64,000 bases of DNA from Tardiphaga sp. vice304 (GCF_007018905.1 NZ_CP041402.1:1972001-2036000); one strand, 5' to 3'. Counted from the stretch's first letter, positions 37,352 to 46,230 are shown. The notes: a model not told the origin generated them from the letters alone. Numbers and translations: made by a program.

Positions 37352-38641
37352 GTGAAGTTGAAGTCTGGTAACGGCGGAAAGCAAGCGCAGGACGGCGCTT
37401 CTCTTTTGGGAAGGCGGTCACTGCTGAAATTATCTGGAGCACTCGCGGGCGGGCTGATTGCCGGCGGAGGCCGCGCCGTTGCCGAGGATGCTCCTCCGTT
37501 AGATAATCCGTGGACACAATCGATTGGGCCGGGCGTAGTAGACCGCCCTTACGGCAGACCGGCAGATGCGCAAAACGGTGTCATCAGGAGGAACGTTCCA
37601 TGGCTTACCGCCGGCACCGAATCCTCGATCAGCTTTTCGCCCTTGCAGGACCTCCACGGCATCATTACGCCCAACGGCCTTTTTTTCGAACGCTACCATT
37701 CCGGTCGGCCGGACGTGGATGCGACGCAACATCGGCTGATGATCCATGGGATGGTTGACCGCCCCATTGTTTTGACGATGAAAGATATCGAACGATTCCC
37801 CTCAACATCGCGCGTGCACTTCATCGAATGCCCTGCGAACGGCGGGATGGAATGGCGCTCTGCACAGCTGAATTCGCTTCAATTCACGCATGGCATGATC
37901 AGTTGCGCCGAATGGACCGGCGTTAAGCTATCGACACTGCTGGAGGAAGTCGGTCTCAAAAAGGAAGCAAAGTGGATCATGGTAGAGGGCGCCGATGGCG
38001 CCCACATGAGCCGAAGCTTGCCCCTGGATAAGTGCCTTGACGATTGCATCGTGGTCTACGCGCAAAACGGCGAGGCGCTGCGGCCCGAACAGGGCTATCC
38101 GCTTCGACTGGTGGTCCCCGGTTGGGAGGGCAATGTCAGCATCAAATGGCTTCGCCGGATCAAGGTCGGCGACAAGCCCTGGTATTCCCGCGAAGAGACG
38201 TCGAAATACACCGATCTCATGCCCGACGGTAAATCGCGCGGGTTCACCTGGCTGATCGACGCCAAGTCGGTGATCACGTTCCCCTGCCCCGAGAAACCTC
38301 TCAGCGGACCCGGTCTCTACGAAATTCGGGGCCTTGCATGGACGGGTACCGGAAAGATCAAGGAGGTGCACGTTTCCGCGGACGGTGGCGCCAACTGGCA
38401 GCAGGCCGAACTGAAGGAACCGGTTCTGTCGAAAGCCCTGACGCGTTTTACGTTGCCATGGCGATGGGACGGCAAGCCGGCGCTTCTGGAATCGCGGGCC
38501 GTGGATGAAGCGGGCTTCGTTCAACCGACCATCGCTGAATTGAGAAAAGTCAGAGGCACCAATTCGGTATATCACAACAACTCAATCCAGACATGGCAGG
38601 TCAAGTCGGACGGGAGCGTCTTCGATGTTCAGACTAGCTAG
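37352..38641 (+). CDS. soxC: Sulfane dehydrogenase subunit SoxC
   Basis: The 429-residue molybdopterin protein oxidises the SoxY-bound sulfane sulfur in the periplasm together with SoxD. A twin-arginine signal (GRRSLLKLSGALAGGLIAGG) is followed by the sulfite-oxidase-type Mo domain, with the Mo-ligating Cys in VHFIECPANGGMEW. The C-terminal dimerisation domain includes VHVSADGGANWQQAEL. The GTG start follows GGAGGAAG. It leads a long operon and overlaps soxD by 17 bp. Confidence 0.94.
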   Translation: MKLKSGNGGKQAQDGASLLGRRSLLKLSGALAGGLIAGGGRAVAEDAPPLDNPWTQSIGPGVVDRPYGRPADAQNGVIRRNVPWLTAGTESSISFSPLQDLHGIITPNGLFFERYHSGRPDVDATQHRLMIHGMVDRPIVLTMKDIERFPSTSRVHFIECPANGGMEWRSAQLNSLQFTHGMISCAEWTGVKLSTLLEEVGLKKEAKWIMVEGADGAHMSRSLPLDKCLDDCIVVYAQNGEALRPEQGYPLRLVVPGWEGNVSIKWLRRIKVGDKPWYSREETSKYTDLMPDGKSRGFTWLIDAKSVITFPCPEKPLSGPGLYEIRGLAWTGTGKIKEVHVSADGGANWQQAELKEPVLSKALTRFTLPWRWDGKPALLESRAVDEAGFVQPTIAELRKVRGTNSVYHNNSIQTWQVKSDGSVFDVQTS

Positions 38642-39296
38642 AGCCTGCGGCGCGGCCGCGATCGTTCTGGGATTGACCGTGGCAGCGGCCTCGGCCGCTG
38701 AAAAGCAGCCGTTCGGTTATGGAACGCCGGCAACCGCGGCACAGGTAGCGGGCTGGAACATCGACGCGCGCGGTGACGACGGCGAGGGACTCCCTGCGGG
38801 GAAGGGTGACATCGCGCACGGCACTGAGGTTTATGCCGACCAGTGCGCGGCATGTCATGGCACCTTTGGTGAAGGCGAGGGCCGTTATCCAAAACTTGCC
38901 GGCGGCGCTGGTTCATTGAAGGCCGACCGGCCTGAGCCAACAGTTGGAAGCTACTGGCCATTTGCGGTGACGCTGTGGGATTATATCAATCGCGCAATGC
39001 CGTTCCCGGCACCACATTCGCTATCGTCTGACGACGTCTACGCGCTGACGGCCTATATTCTCCATCTGAACAATATCGTGCCGGACGATTTTGTCGCCGA
39101 CAAGACCAGCCTGCCAAAAGTGAAAATGCCCAATCACGACAGTTTCACGTGGACAGATCCGCGGCCGGATACCGCCAACAAACCCTGCATGACGAAGTGC
39201 GCCGATCCGGGTAGCATCAGGATTGTCTCGACGGCCGAAGGGCAGAACCTGACGCCCCGGACGACAGGGACGCTCGACGATATGCAGCCGAAATGA
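38625..39296 (+). CDS. soxD: Sulfane dehydrogenase cytochrome subunit SoxD (single heme)
   Basis: The 223-residue c-type cytochrome has a signal peptide (about residues 1-24) and heme site YADQCAACHGTFGEGEGRYP, with a distal Met likely in NRAMPFPAP. The C-terminal NKPCMTKC has no CxxCH, so only one heme is present, while classical SoxD of Paracoccus has two. It passes electrons from SoxC to cytochromes. Its stop overlaps soxX by 4 bp. Confidence 0.92.
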   Translation: MFRLARACGAAAIVLGLTVAAASAAEKQPFGYGTPATAAQVAGWNIDARGDDGEGLPAGKGDIAHGTEVYADQCAACHGTFGEGEGRYPKLAGGAGSLKADRPEPTVGSYWPFAVTLWDYINRAMPFPAPHSLSSDDVYALTAYILHLNNIVPDDFVADKTSLPKVKMPNHDSFTWTDPRPDTANKPCMTKCADPGSIRIVSTAEGQNLTPRTTGTLDDMQPK

Positions 39297-39688
39297 ACTG
39301 TCGCACGGAGAGGCGCATGCAAAACGTCCGATCGATCGTCTGCGCGGCCATCGGTGGCGCATCGCTGCTTCTTGCAGTGTGCCTCAATGCGCAGGCGCAG
39401 TCGCCCAAGCCCGATGGAAACGTATTGGACGGTAAAACGCTCGCCTTTGACCGCGGCAAGGGCAATTGCCTATCTTGCCACGACATCAAGGGCGGCGATC
39501 TGCCGGGCACCATCGGTCCCCAGCTCAACGGCATGAAGGATCGCTTTCCGGATCGCAGCGAACTGATCGGGATCGTGACCGACGAAACGAAACGTAATCC
39601 GCAGACGGTTATGCCGCCGTTCGGGCGCAACCTGATTCTCAACGACAAAGAAATTTCGGCGATCGTCGATTTCCTTTATACGCTTTGA
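39293..39688 (+). CDS. soxX: Sulfur oxidation c-type cytochrome SoxX
   Basis: The 131-residue cytochrome has a signal peptide followed by RGKGNCLSCHDIKGGDLPGT, the heme site, and TVMPPFGRNLILNDKEIS with the distal Met. It forms the SoxAX complex that couples thiosulfate to SoxY. The ATG overlaps the soxD stop (ATGA); a second Met at residue 9 is possible. The order C-D-X-Y-Z-A differs from the common X-Y-Z-A-B-C-D. Confidence 0.92.
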   Translation: MNCRTERRMQNVRSIVCAAIGGASLLLAVCLNAQAQSPKPDGNVLDGKTLAFDRGKGNCLSCHDIKGGDLPGTIGPQLNGMKDRFPDRSELIGIVTDETKRNPQTVMPPFGRNLILNDKEISAIVDFLYTL

Positions 39689-39711
39689 CAAATACCTCAG
39701 GAGCAATCGGA

Positions 39712-40209
39712 ATGAACATTCCACATCACTCATATCATCACCCGTCGCGGCGACGGGTTCTGAATGGCTTTGCAATCGCAGGCCTGCTCGGCGTCGGTCT
39801 CAACACACTGCGTTCGATCGGCGCATTTGCCGCCGACGCCGCTGGATGGCCGGTCGAGGCGTTCAAGCAAAAGACCGAGGCCGATGCTCTGAAGTCGCTG
39901 TTCGGCAAGAGCGCGGAAGCCTCCGACAAGGTCAAGCTCGACGCTCCGGAGATTGCGGAAAATGGCGCAGTTGTGCCGATCAGCATCAGCACCTCGCTTC
40001 CCAACGTGACCTCGATCTCCGTGCTGGTGCATGAAAACCCTTACGCACTGGCGGCGTCCTACAAAATTCCGGAAGGCACGATTCCAGCGGTTTCCAACCG
40101 GCTGAAAATGGCCAAGACCAGCAATGTGGTGGCCATCGTCGAATCGGACGGCAAGCTTTACAGCGCGTCCAAGGAAGTAAAAGTCACCGTTGGCGGTTGC
40201 GGCGGTTAG
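39712..40209 (+). CDS. soxY: Sulfur carrier subunit SoxY
   Basis: The 165-residue periplasmic protein has a Tat signal (SRRRVLNGFAIAGLLGVG) and ends in the hallmark VTVGGCGG, whose Cys carries the sulfur intermediate. The ATG at 39712 follows AGGAGCAATCGG; an upstream in-frame start would overlap soxX. The protein works as a heterodimer with SoxZ, encoded 11 bp later. Confidence 0.96.
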   Translation: MNIPHHSYHHPSRRRVLNGFAIAGLLGVGLNTLRSIGAFAADAAGWPVEAFKQKTEADALKSLFGKSAEASDKVKLDAPEIAENGAVVPISISTSLPNVTSISVLVHENPYALAASYKIPEGTIPAVSNRLKMAKTSNVVAIVESDGKLYSASKEVKVTVGGCGG

Positions 40210-40220
40210 GGGGATAAAAC

Positions 40221-40532
40221 ATGGCATCTTCAATTCGCGTACGCGCCATCGCCGGCGCAGACACCACGGAAGTTCAGGCGCTGATCCAGCATCCAATGGA
40301 TTCGGGCTTCGTGAAGGACGCGCAGGGCGTTCTGATTCCGCCGCATCACATCGAAACGGTTCAGTTCGAGGCGGGCGGCAAGACCGTGTTCACAGTGCTC
40401 TGGGGACCTGCGGTCTCGAAGGACCCTTTCGTCAAATTTAGCTTCAAGGGTGCGAAGAAGGGTGATGATCTCAAGATCACTTGGGTCGACAACAAAGGTG
40501 CGACCGATACGACGACTGCAAAGATCCAGTAG
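40221..40532 (+). CDS. soxZ: Thiosulfate oxidation carrier subunit SoxZ
   Basis: The 103-residue protein begins MASSIRVRAIAGADTTEVQA and contains IPPHHIETVQFEAGGKTVF and LKITWVDNKGATDTT, all typical of SoxZ. It lacks a signal peptide, as expected, because it is co-exported with SoxY by the Tat system. It starts after GGGGG-type ribosome bases 11 bp downstream of soxY. Confidence 0.95.
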   Translation: MASSIRVRAIAGADTTEVQALIQHPMDSGFVKDAQGVLIPPHHIETVQFEAGGKTVFTVLWGPAVSKDPFVKFSFKGAKKGDDLKITWVDNKGATDTTTAKIQ

Positions 40533-40561
40533 CCGCGTCGAACATAAGGGAGGAAAACAGG

Positions 40562-41407
40562 ATGGCGCGTAAGTTCGCATGCCTTGTGACGGTGATGAGC
40601 CTTCTCGGCGCCCCGTCGTCGTGGGCCGTTGAAGCGCCATCTCCGGATAAGGATTTCAAGGCGTTTCGGGAATATTTCACCAAAAAGTTTCCAAAAGTCG
40701 CCCTCGATGACTTCGTCAATGGTCCCTATTCGATGAACGAGGATATGCGGAAGCAGTGGGTCGAGAAAGAGGACTTCCCGCCCTACGATTTCGCGCTCGA
40801 TCGGGGCAAAGAGCTGTTTGAGGCGCCATTCAAGAATGGAAAGACCTTTGCAGACTGCTTCCCGGACAAGGGAATCGGCATTCGCCAGAACTATCCGTAT
40901 TTCGATGAAAAAGCCGACGAAGTCGTCACACTAGAGTCGGCCGTGAATGGCTGTCTCGCGCAAAATGGCGAGAAACCCTATTCGTACGTCAAAGACGATA
41001 TGGCTGCCGTAACGGCCTATATGGCATACACATCGCGCGGCAAACCGTTTGACATCAAGATGCCGAGCACCCCCCACGCTCTCGCAGCTTATGAAGACGG
41101 AAAGCAGTATTTCTACCAGCGCCGTGGTCAGCTCAATTTTTCCTGCGCAAGCTGCCATGTGCAAAGTCCCGGCGAGCGAATCCGCGCCGAAGTGCTGGCA
41201 CCGGCGCTCGGCATTCTCAATGCAATGCCTATCTATCGGTCAGAGTGGGGCGGAATGGGCACCACCAGCCGAAGGCTAACCTCCTGCAACAGCCAGGTGC
41301 GCGCGACGCCGCTGGAGCCCAATGATCCCACCTACCGTAATCTCGAATATTACCTGTCTTACATGAGCAATGGCCTGCCGATATCCGGCCCGGGCGCTCG
41401 CCCCTAG
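40562..41407 (+). CDS. soxA: SoxAX cytochrome subunit SoxA (single heme)
   Basis: The 281-residue protein has a signal peptide and a C-terminal heme site FSCASCHVQSPGERIRAEVL. The active-site Cys, a persulfide ligand in known structures, lies in RLTSCNSQVRATPLEPND. The N-terminal heme of diheme SoxA is absent: that region reads TFADCFPDKGIG. With SoxX it links thiosulfate to SoxYZ. The ATG at 40562 follows GGAGGAAAACAG. Confidence 0.94.
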   Translation: MARKFACLVTVMSLLGAPSSWAVEAPSPDKDFKAFREYFTKKFPKVALDDFVNGPYSMNEDMRKQWVEKEDFPPYDFALDRGKELFEAPFKNGKTFADCFPDKGIGIRQNYPYFDEKADEVVTLESAVNGCLAQNGEKPYSYVKDDMAAVTAYMAYTSRGKPFDIKMPSTPHALAAYEDGKQYFYQRRGQLNFSCASCHVQSPGERIRAEVLAPALGILNAMPIYRSEWGGMGTTSRRLTSCNSQVRATPLEPNDPTYRNLEYYLSYMSNGLPISGPGARP

Positions 41408-41417
41408 GAGGTCAAGA

Positions 41418-41732
41418 ATGCACCGTCTTGCCAAGATTGCGGTCTGTCCTCTCATCCTGAGTGCGCTGGTGTCTCCGGTTCGCGCGGCGCCGCCTGCCGA
41501 CGACTTCAAGGCAGCTCTCGCTTCGGCGGAGGCTGCCAACGGAAAAGCTGGAGAACTCAAGAACCAATGGACGACGACCGGCGCAGCGCTGTCTGCGGCA
41601 AAGAAAGCGGCCGACGGTGGCGATTATGCAAATGGCACTCAGCTCGCAATCGAAGCGGAAGCGCTGGCCAAGGCCTCGATCGCCCAGGTCGAGCGCGAAC
41701 GCACGCTCTGGAAAGAATCCGAGCTTCACTGA
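41418..41732 (+). CDS. soxK: SoxAX-binding protein SoxK (SAXB)
   Basis: The 104-residue exported protein has a signal peptide (LAKIAVCPLILSALVSPVRA) and a helical body ASAEAANGKAGELKNQW followed by GDYANGTQLAIEAEALAKAS, the pattern of the small SoxAX-binding proteins encoded next to soxA. SAXB improves SoxAX activity in other bacteria. The ATG at 41418 follows TAGGAGG. It is between soxA and soxB. Confidence 0.85.
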   Translation: MHRLAKIAVCPLILSALVSPVRAAPPADDFKAALASAEAANGKAGELKNQWTTTGAALSAAKKAADGGDYANGTQLAIEAEALAKASIAQVERERTLWKESELH

Positions 41733-41755
41733 TCTGTCGCTTCTGAAAGGTTGAG

Positions 41756-43504
41756 ATGTTGCTGCATCGACGGAATTTCATGAAACTGGCCATGGCGGCC
41801 CCCGCCATTGCCGGCTTCCCTCGCTTCGGTGCTGCAGCGGAAGGCACGTCGATTTACGACCTTGCACCGTTCGGAAACGCGCGGCTGCTGCATATCACCG
41901 ATACCCATGCGCAGTTGCTCCCGGTTCAGTTTCGTGAGCCGAGCGTTAATATCGGCGTCGGCGCGATGCGGGGACGGCCGCCGCACCTGGTCGGCGACCA
42001 GTTTCTAAAACAGTTCGGCATTGCGGCAGGCAGCGCCGAGGCTTACGCCTTCACCTTTCTCGACTTCGAGCAGCAGGCTGGTCGGTACGGCAGACTGGGC
42101 GGCTTCGCTCATCTCAAGACTCTGATCGATATGCTGCGCGCCTCGGCGCCCTCCGGACGTTCGTTGCTGGTCGATGGCGGCGACCTGTGGCAGGGCAGCG
42201 GTCTGACCAATCTCTCGAAGGGCGCTGATATGGTCGAAGCCGCGAATTTGCTCGGCATCTCGGCGATGACCGGGCATTTCGAGTTCACTTACGGTGAAGA
42301 CATCCTTCGAAAAAACCTTGGTAACTTCAAAGGCGAATTTCTGGCCCAAAATGTCTTCTTGACCGAGGAGGCTGCCTTCAACGATGCCAAGGCATTTGAT
42401 CCGGCATCCGGACGGGTTTTCAAGCCTTACATCATCAACGAAATGGGCGACTATCGCGTCGCGATTGTCGGGCAGGCATTTCCCTATGTCCCGATTGCCC
42501 ATCCAAAGCGCTTCGTGCCGGACTGGACGTTCGGAATTCGGGACGACGAATTGCAGAAGGTCGTCAACCAGCTCCGCGACGTCGAAAAAGTGGATGCCGT
42601 CGTGCTGCTGTCGCACAATGGCATGGATGTCGACCTCAAGCTGGCGAGCCGCGTGAGCGGCATCGATATTATTTTGGGCGGTCACACCCACGACGCGGTG
42701 CCGCAACCGGTCAGCGTCGCCAATGCCGTCGGGAGCACCCTGGTGTCAAACGCCGGTTCGAATGGCAAGTTCGTTGCCGTGATCGACCTCGATCTCAAGA
42801 AGGGGGGCGTCAAGGATCTGCGCTACCGGCTGCTTCCCGTGTTCAGCGACCGGTTGAAGGCCGACCCGGAGATGAACGCCTTGATCGAGCGGGTCCGAGC
42901 GCCGCACGCCGGGATGCTCGATGAAAAATTGGCGACGGCAGATCGGCTGCTGTATCGCCGCGGCAACTTCAACGGCACCATGGATCAGCTGATCTGCGAT
43001 GCGCTGCGCCAGCAGCTCGACGCCGAAATTGCGCTGTCGCCCGGCTTCCGTTGGGGAACCAGCGTGCTTCCCGGACAGCCCATCACCATGCAGGACATTC
43101 TTTCGGAAACCGCCATCACCTATCCTGAAGCTTATGTGCAGTCGATGACCGGCGAGCAGCTCAAGACGATCATGGAAGACGTCTGTGACAACCTGTTCAA
43201 TCTTGATCCCTACTATCAACAGGGCGGCGACATGGTGAGGCTTGGCGGCATGTCCTATGCGTGCGCGCCGAACGAGACGATCGGGAAGCGGATCAGCGGC
43301 CTCACACTTGCCGACGGCCGCGCCATCGAGACCGACAAATCGTATCGCGTCGCCGGTTGGGCCTCGGTCAACGGGCAAACCGGATCCCCGGTTTGGGAAA
43401 CCGTCGCCGATTACCTGCGCGGCTCGAAGCGCACGGCGCCGACAAAGGGAAGCGGCGCGGAGATCGTCGGTATTGAAGGCAACCCCGGGATTGCGGGGCC
43501 ATGA
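41756..43504 (+). CDS. soxB: Thiosulfohydrolase SoxB
   Basis: The 582-residue dimanganese enzyme hydrolyses the sulfate group from SoxY-bound intermediates. Features are a Tat signal (LHRRNFMKLAMAAPAIAG), metal-site segments LLHITDTHAQLLP, VDGGDLWQGSGLT, MTGHFEFTYGED, LLSHNGMDVDLKL and ILGGHTHDAVP, and the 5'-nucleotidase-type C-terminal domain. Length and motifs are complete. The stop overlaps the following DsrE-like gene. Confidence 0.96.
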   Translation: MLLHRRNFMKLAMAAPAIAGFPRFGAAAEGTSIYDLAPFGNARLLHITDTHAQLLPVQFREPSVNIGVGAMRGRPPHLVGDQFLKQFGIAAGSAEAYAFTFLDFEQQAGRYGRLGGFAHLKTLIDMLRASAPSGRSLLVDGGDLWQGSGLTNLSKGADMVEAANLLGISAMTGHFEFTYGEDILRKNLGNFKGEFLAQNVFLTEEAAFNDAKAFDPASGRVFKPYIINEMGDYRVAIVGQAFPYVPIAHPKRFVPDWTFGIRDDELQKVVNQLRDVEKVDAVVLLSHNGMDVDLKLASRVSGIDIILGGHTHDAVPQPVSVANAVGSTLVSNAGSNGKFVAVIDLDLKKGGVKDLRYRLLPVFSDRLKADPEMNALIERVRAPHAGMLDEKLATADRLLYRRGNFNGTMDQLICDALRQQLDAEIALSPGFRWGTSVLPGQPITMQDILSETAITYPEAYVQSMTGEQLKTIMEDVCDNLFNLDPYYQQGGDMVRLGGMSYACAPNETIGKRISGLTLADGRAIETDKSYRVAGWASVNGQTGSPVWETVADYLRGSKRTAPTKGSGAEIVGIEGNPGIAGP

Positions 43505-43980
43505 TGGAGGCTTTCCCTGTCGTTGCTCGCCGTTTCATGGCCGTGCTTGGCTTTGCGGCCGCCATGCTCACGGGCCACACGGCGAGCGCCCAGGTCGTTG
43601 CCGCGCCCCCGCCTGAAAAGGCATTTGCGGATCATCATCTGGCGCTACAGCTGTCCGACAACGATCCAAAGAAGCAGGCCATTATTATCAGCATCGCCTA
43701 CAATATGCTCAAGGTTTACGGACCCGATCAGATCGCGATCGAGGTCGTCACATTCGGGCCTGGCATCGACTTGCTGAAAGCCGACAACGCGAACCGGCAA
43801 CGGATCGACAGTCTGGTTGATCAGGGCGTTCGCTTCGACGTGTGCGGCAACACGCTGGATACCATCGAGCGGGAAACCGGCCAGCGACCTCAGCTCAATC
43901 CGAACGCCGTCGAGGTGGTCGCGGGCGTGGCAAAATTACTCGAACTCGCCGAGACCAAATACACGATTGTCCGTCCCTGA
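43501..43980 (+). CDS. Periplasmic DsrE-like protein (2)
   Basis: The 159-residue protein has a signal peptide (VARRFMAVLGFAAAMLTGHT) and a DsrE fold with LALQLSDNDPKKQAIIISIA and the conserved Cys in GVRFDVCGNTLDTIERETG. It starts inside the soxB stop (ATGATG), so it belongs to the sox operon. It may carry or trap sulfane sulfur in the periplasm; this is inference from the family. Confidence 0.85.
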   Translation: MMEAFPVVARRFMAVLGFAAAMLTGHTASAQVVAAPPPEKAFADHHLALQLSDNDPKKQAIIISIAYNMLKVYGPDQIAIEVVTFGPGIDLLKADNANRQRIDSLVDQGVRFDVCGNTLDTIERETGQRPQLNPNAVEVVAGVAKLLELAETKYTIVRP

Positions 43981-43993
43981 AAGGAGACACGAT

Positions 43994-44446
43994 ATGCATA
44001 TCGTTTCAAAGTTGCTTGCCGCTGGCGCGATTCTCGCCGCGACTCTGTCATCAAGTTTCGCGGCCGACGGCAAGGCGCATCGCGTGACAATCCAGGTCGA
44101 TCAAAACGATCCCGCGGTGATGAACCTCGCCTTGAACAACGTCACCAATATCGTCGATGAGTACAAGGCGAAAGGTGAAGACGTTCAGGTCGAACTCGTG
44201 GCCTATGGGCCGGGGTTGCACATGTTGCGTGACGACACGTCGCCGGTGAAAGACCGCCTGAAACAGATTTCCGCGCTGAGCTTTCCCTCGCAGATCAAGT
44301 TTTCGGCCTGCAACAATACCAAGCAAGGCATGGAAAAGGCCGAGGGACACCCGATCACGATCGTCTCCCCGGCAAGCCTGGTGCCGTCGGGAGCCGTGCG
44401 GCTGATGGAATTACAGGAAGACGGCTGGAGCTACCTGAAGCCGTGA
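43994..44446 (+). CDS. Periplasmic DsrE-like protein (3)
   Basis: The 150-residue protein has a signal peptide (LLAAGAILAATLSSSFA) and the DsrE pattern HRVTIQVDQNDPAVMNLALN, with Cys in IKFSACNNTKQGMEKAEG. It is a paralogue of the preceding gene product. AAGGAG lies 7 bases before the ATG at 43994. The stop overlaps the next gene's GTG start. Function inferred only from family and context. Confidence 0.85.
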   Translation: MHIVSKLLAAGAILAATLSSSFAADGKAHRVTIQVDQNDPAVMNLALNNVTNIVDEYKAKGEDVQVELVAYGPGLHMLRDDTSPVKDRLKQISALSFPSQIKFSACNNTKQGMEKAEGHPITIVSPASLVPSGAVRLMELQEDGWSYLKP

Positions 44447-44955
44447 CAACATTGATGCACATTCGGGGCCTGGCAATAGCGATCTGTTTCGTGGTCAGCT
44501 GCGGCGTAGCGAGCGCTGCCGATGAGACGACCGTCACATATAAGTCGCTGGCGCCGGATCTGGCGTTGGAGGCCGCCAAGGCTGCGCTGGACCAATGCCG
44601 GACGGACGGCTTCCAAGTATCGGTTGCAGTTGTTGACCGATTCGGCGAACCGCAGGTGCTGTTGCGGGACCGCTTCGCCGGCCTGCCGGCTTCGCGCACC
44701 GCCACCGACAAGGCGTGGACCGCGCTCGGATTCCGCGCCAACACGTCGGATCTGTCGAAAGCGATTCAGAACGGCTCCCTCGACGCCCGATTGACCAGTT
44801 TGCCGCGGGTGACCATGCTCGGTGGGGCGCTGATCATCGAAGCCGGCGGCACGCTACTTGGTGCCATCGGGGTCTCCGGAGCGCCTGGAGGCGACAAGGA
44901 CGAAAAGTGCGCGAGATCCGGCCTTGACGCCATCCGGGACAAGCTTGATTTCTAG
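44443..44955 (+). CDS. GlcG/HbpS-family heme-binding-like protein
   Basis: The 170-residue exported protein has a signal peptide (HIRGLAIAICFVVSCGVASA) and a GlcG/HbpS domain: ALDQCRTDGFQVSVAVVDRF, SRTATDKAWTALGF and LIIEAGGTLLGAIGVSGAPG with a C-terminal DEKCARSGLDAIRD. HbpS-like proteins bind heme or modulate redox sensing; here the role is unknown. The GTG start overlaps the previous stop (GTGA). It appears to be the last gene of the sox operon. Confidence 0.82.
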   Translation: MTTLMHIRGLAIAICFVVSCGVASAADETTVTYKSLAPDLALEAAKAALDQCRTDGFQVSVAVVDRFGEPQVLLRDRFAGLPASRTATDKAWTALGFRANTSDLSKAIQNGSLDARLTSLPRVTMLGGALIIEAGGTLLGAIGVSGAPGGDKDEKCARSGLDAIRDKLDF

Positions 44956-45029
44956 ACCAGACAAAAAGTGCCGCTCAGCGGCGGCAGCTTGCCGATGCAT
45001 TGTTCGCAATCGAACTGAAGCGGTTCGGG

Positions 45030-45395
45030 TCAACCTTCTTTCGCTTGCAGAAGAGCTGGGAACCCACCTGCAACGTGGGCGACGTTGGTTACGCCCATGT
45101 CTTTCAGTGCCTTAGCCGCCAATGCCGAGCGGCCGCCCGATGCACAAAACAGAATGAATTGCTTATCGGCGGCAAGCTTCGGATTATGCGATGGACTCTG
45201 CGGGTCAACTTGGAATTCGAGAAGCCCTCGAGGCACGTGGACTGCGCCGGGGAATGTTCCCCTTTCGACCTCTGCCGGCTCGCGCAGATCGATGAAAACA
45301 ACATTGTGGTCGGCAGCGAGTTTGACGGCGTCGGCTGCTGTTAAAGTAGCCACCTGCGTGTTTGCTTCGCGTACCAGGTCTTTTGCGGTCTTCAT
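45030..45395 (-). CDS. Single-domain rhodanese
   Basis: The 121-residue cytoplasmic protein is a rhodanese-fold sulfurtransferase with VVFIDLREPAEVERGTFPGA and the active-site loop FILFCASGGRSALAA, whose Cys would carry persulfide. It lacks a signal peptide. It converges on the sox operon end and may handle sulfane sulfur inside the cell. AAGGA lies upstream of the ATG. Confidence 0.9.
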   Translation of the reverse strand: MKTAKDLVREANTQVATLTAADAVKLAADHNVVFIDLREPAEVERGTFPGAVHVPRGLLEFQVDPQSPSHNPKLAADKQFILFCASGGRSALAAKALKDMGVTNVAHVAGGFPALLQAKEG

Positions 45396-45542
45396 AAGAA
45401 TAATCCTTTCAAGGTAGCGGTGATTTGGACCATTCGATCTGCAGAGCAGCTACGTACGTGTCCATGGAATAATTAGGGCGTGAACCCATAAACTTGGAGC
45501 GGTCGAGGACGTCCGCTTTGGTGCCGATTACGGAATCATGTC

Positions 45543-45560
45543 GGACATGGCCCCATGTCC
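45543..45560. promoter_or_regulatory. Perfect palindrome in an intergenic gap
   Basis: GGACATGG (45543-45550) pairs with CCATGTCC (45553-45560) around CC. It lies in the 211-bp gap upstream of the rhodanese gene and downstream of a methyltransferase gene. It may be an operator or a short hairpin. A further half-site-like TCATGTCGGACAT overlaps its left side. Confidence 0.35.
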
Positions 45561-45606
45561 AAAAAGTGCCAACACCAGACCTTGCATGCACCCGACGTAC
45601 TCCGGC

Positions 45607-46230
45607 TCAAGAGCAATGGCGAAACACACTGAATTGGAACGATTGCTCTGTGCCCCAAGGCGTCGCATGAGCATGCCGACGAGCATCAACCAGCTGGAAC
45701 GATTGCCCGAGGGTCTCGCCAAGGCTTGCAGGATCGTAGCGCACTACGGATAGTCCACTGCATCGTTCCGGCCCGTCAAGCGCGAACGTTGCAATGATAG
45801 CGTATCCTCCAACCTTCAACGCGCGCTCAAGACGCGCAACATATGCAGCACGATCACGGTCCTCGGTGAGAAAGTGAAAAGCTGCCCGATCATGCCAGAT
45901 GTCATACGCTTTTATCGGCTCCCAAACTGTAGCGTCCGCGACGATCCATTGAACCTGTGCAGCCCCAATCCCAAGGCGGGCTTTAGCTGCCTCTAGTGCC
46001 GCATCGGATAGGTCAAGAACAGTGACATCTTCAAAGTCCCGATCAATGAGATTGTCGACCAGACGAGAAGCACCTCCACCGATGTCGACAATAGCCGAAG
46101 CCGCGGTCGCGCCGACTTGCTTAATCATCTCAATCGACAAAGCCGGGTTTTCCTGAAACCAACTCACTTCGCTTTCACTCTTGTGTGTGTAGACGCCCTC
46201 CCAATGGGCTTGACGACTCTCATTTAGCAT
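45607..46230 (-). CDS. Class I SAM-dependent methyltransferase
   Basis: The 207-residue protein has the SAM-binding motif ASAIVDIGGGASRLVDNL, then VTVLDLSDAALEAAKARL and the post-motif FHFLTEDRDRAAYV. It begins MLNESRQAHWEGVYTHKSE, as in small-molecule methyltransferases related to the thiopurine/tellurite group. The start at 46230 follows GGAGGAAG; the frame is open for 37 more codons of Cys-rich sequence without a comparable site. The substrate is unknown. Confidence 0.82.
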   Translation of the reverse strand: MLNESRQAHWEGVYTHKSESEVSWFQENPALSIEMIKQVGATAASAIVDIGGGASRLVDNLIDRDFEDVTVLDLSDAALEAAKARLGIGAAQVQWIVADATVWEPIKAYDIWHDRAAFHFLTEDRDRAAYVARLERALKVGGYAIIATFALDGPERCSGLSVVRYDPASLGETLGQSFQLVDARRHAHATPWGTEQSFQFSVFRHCS

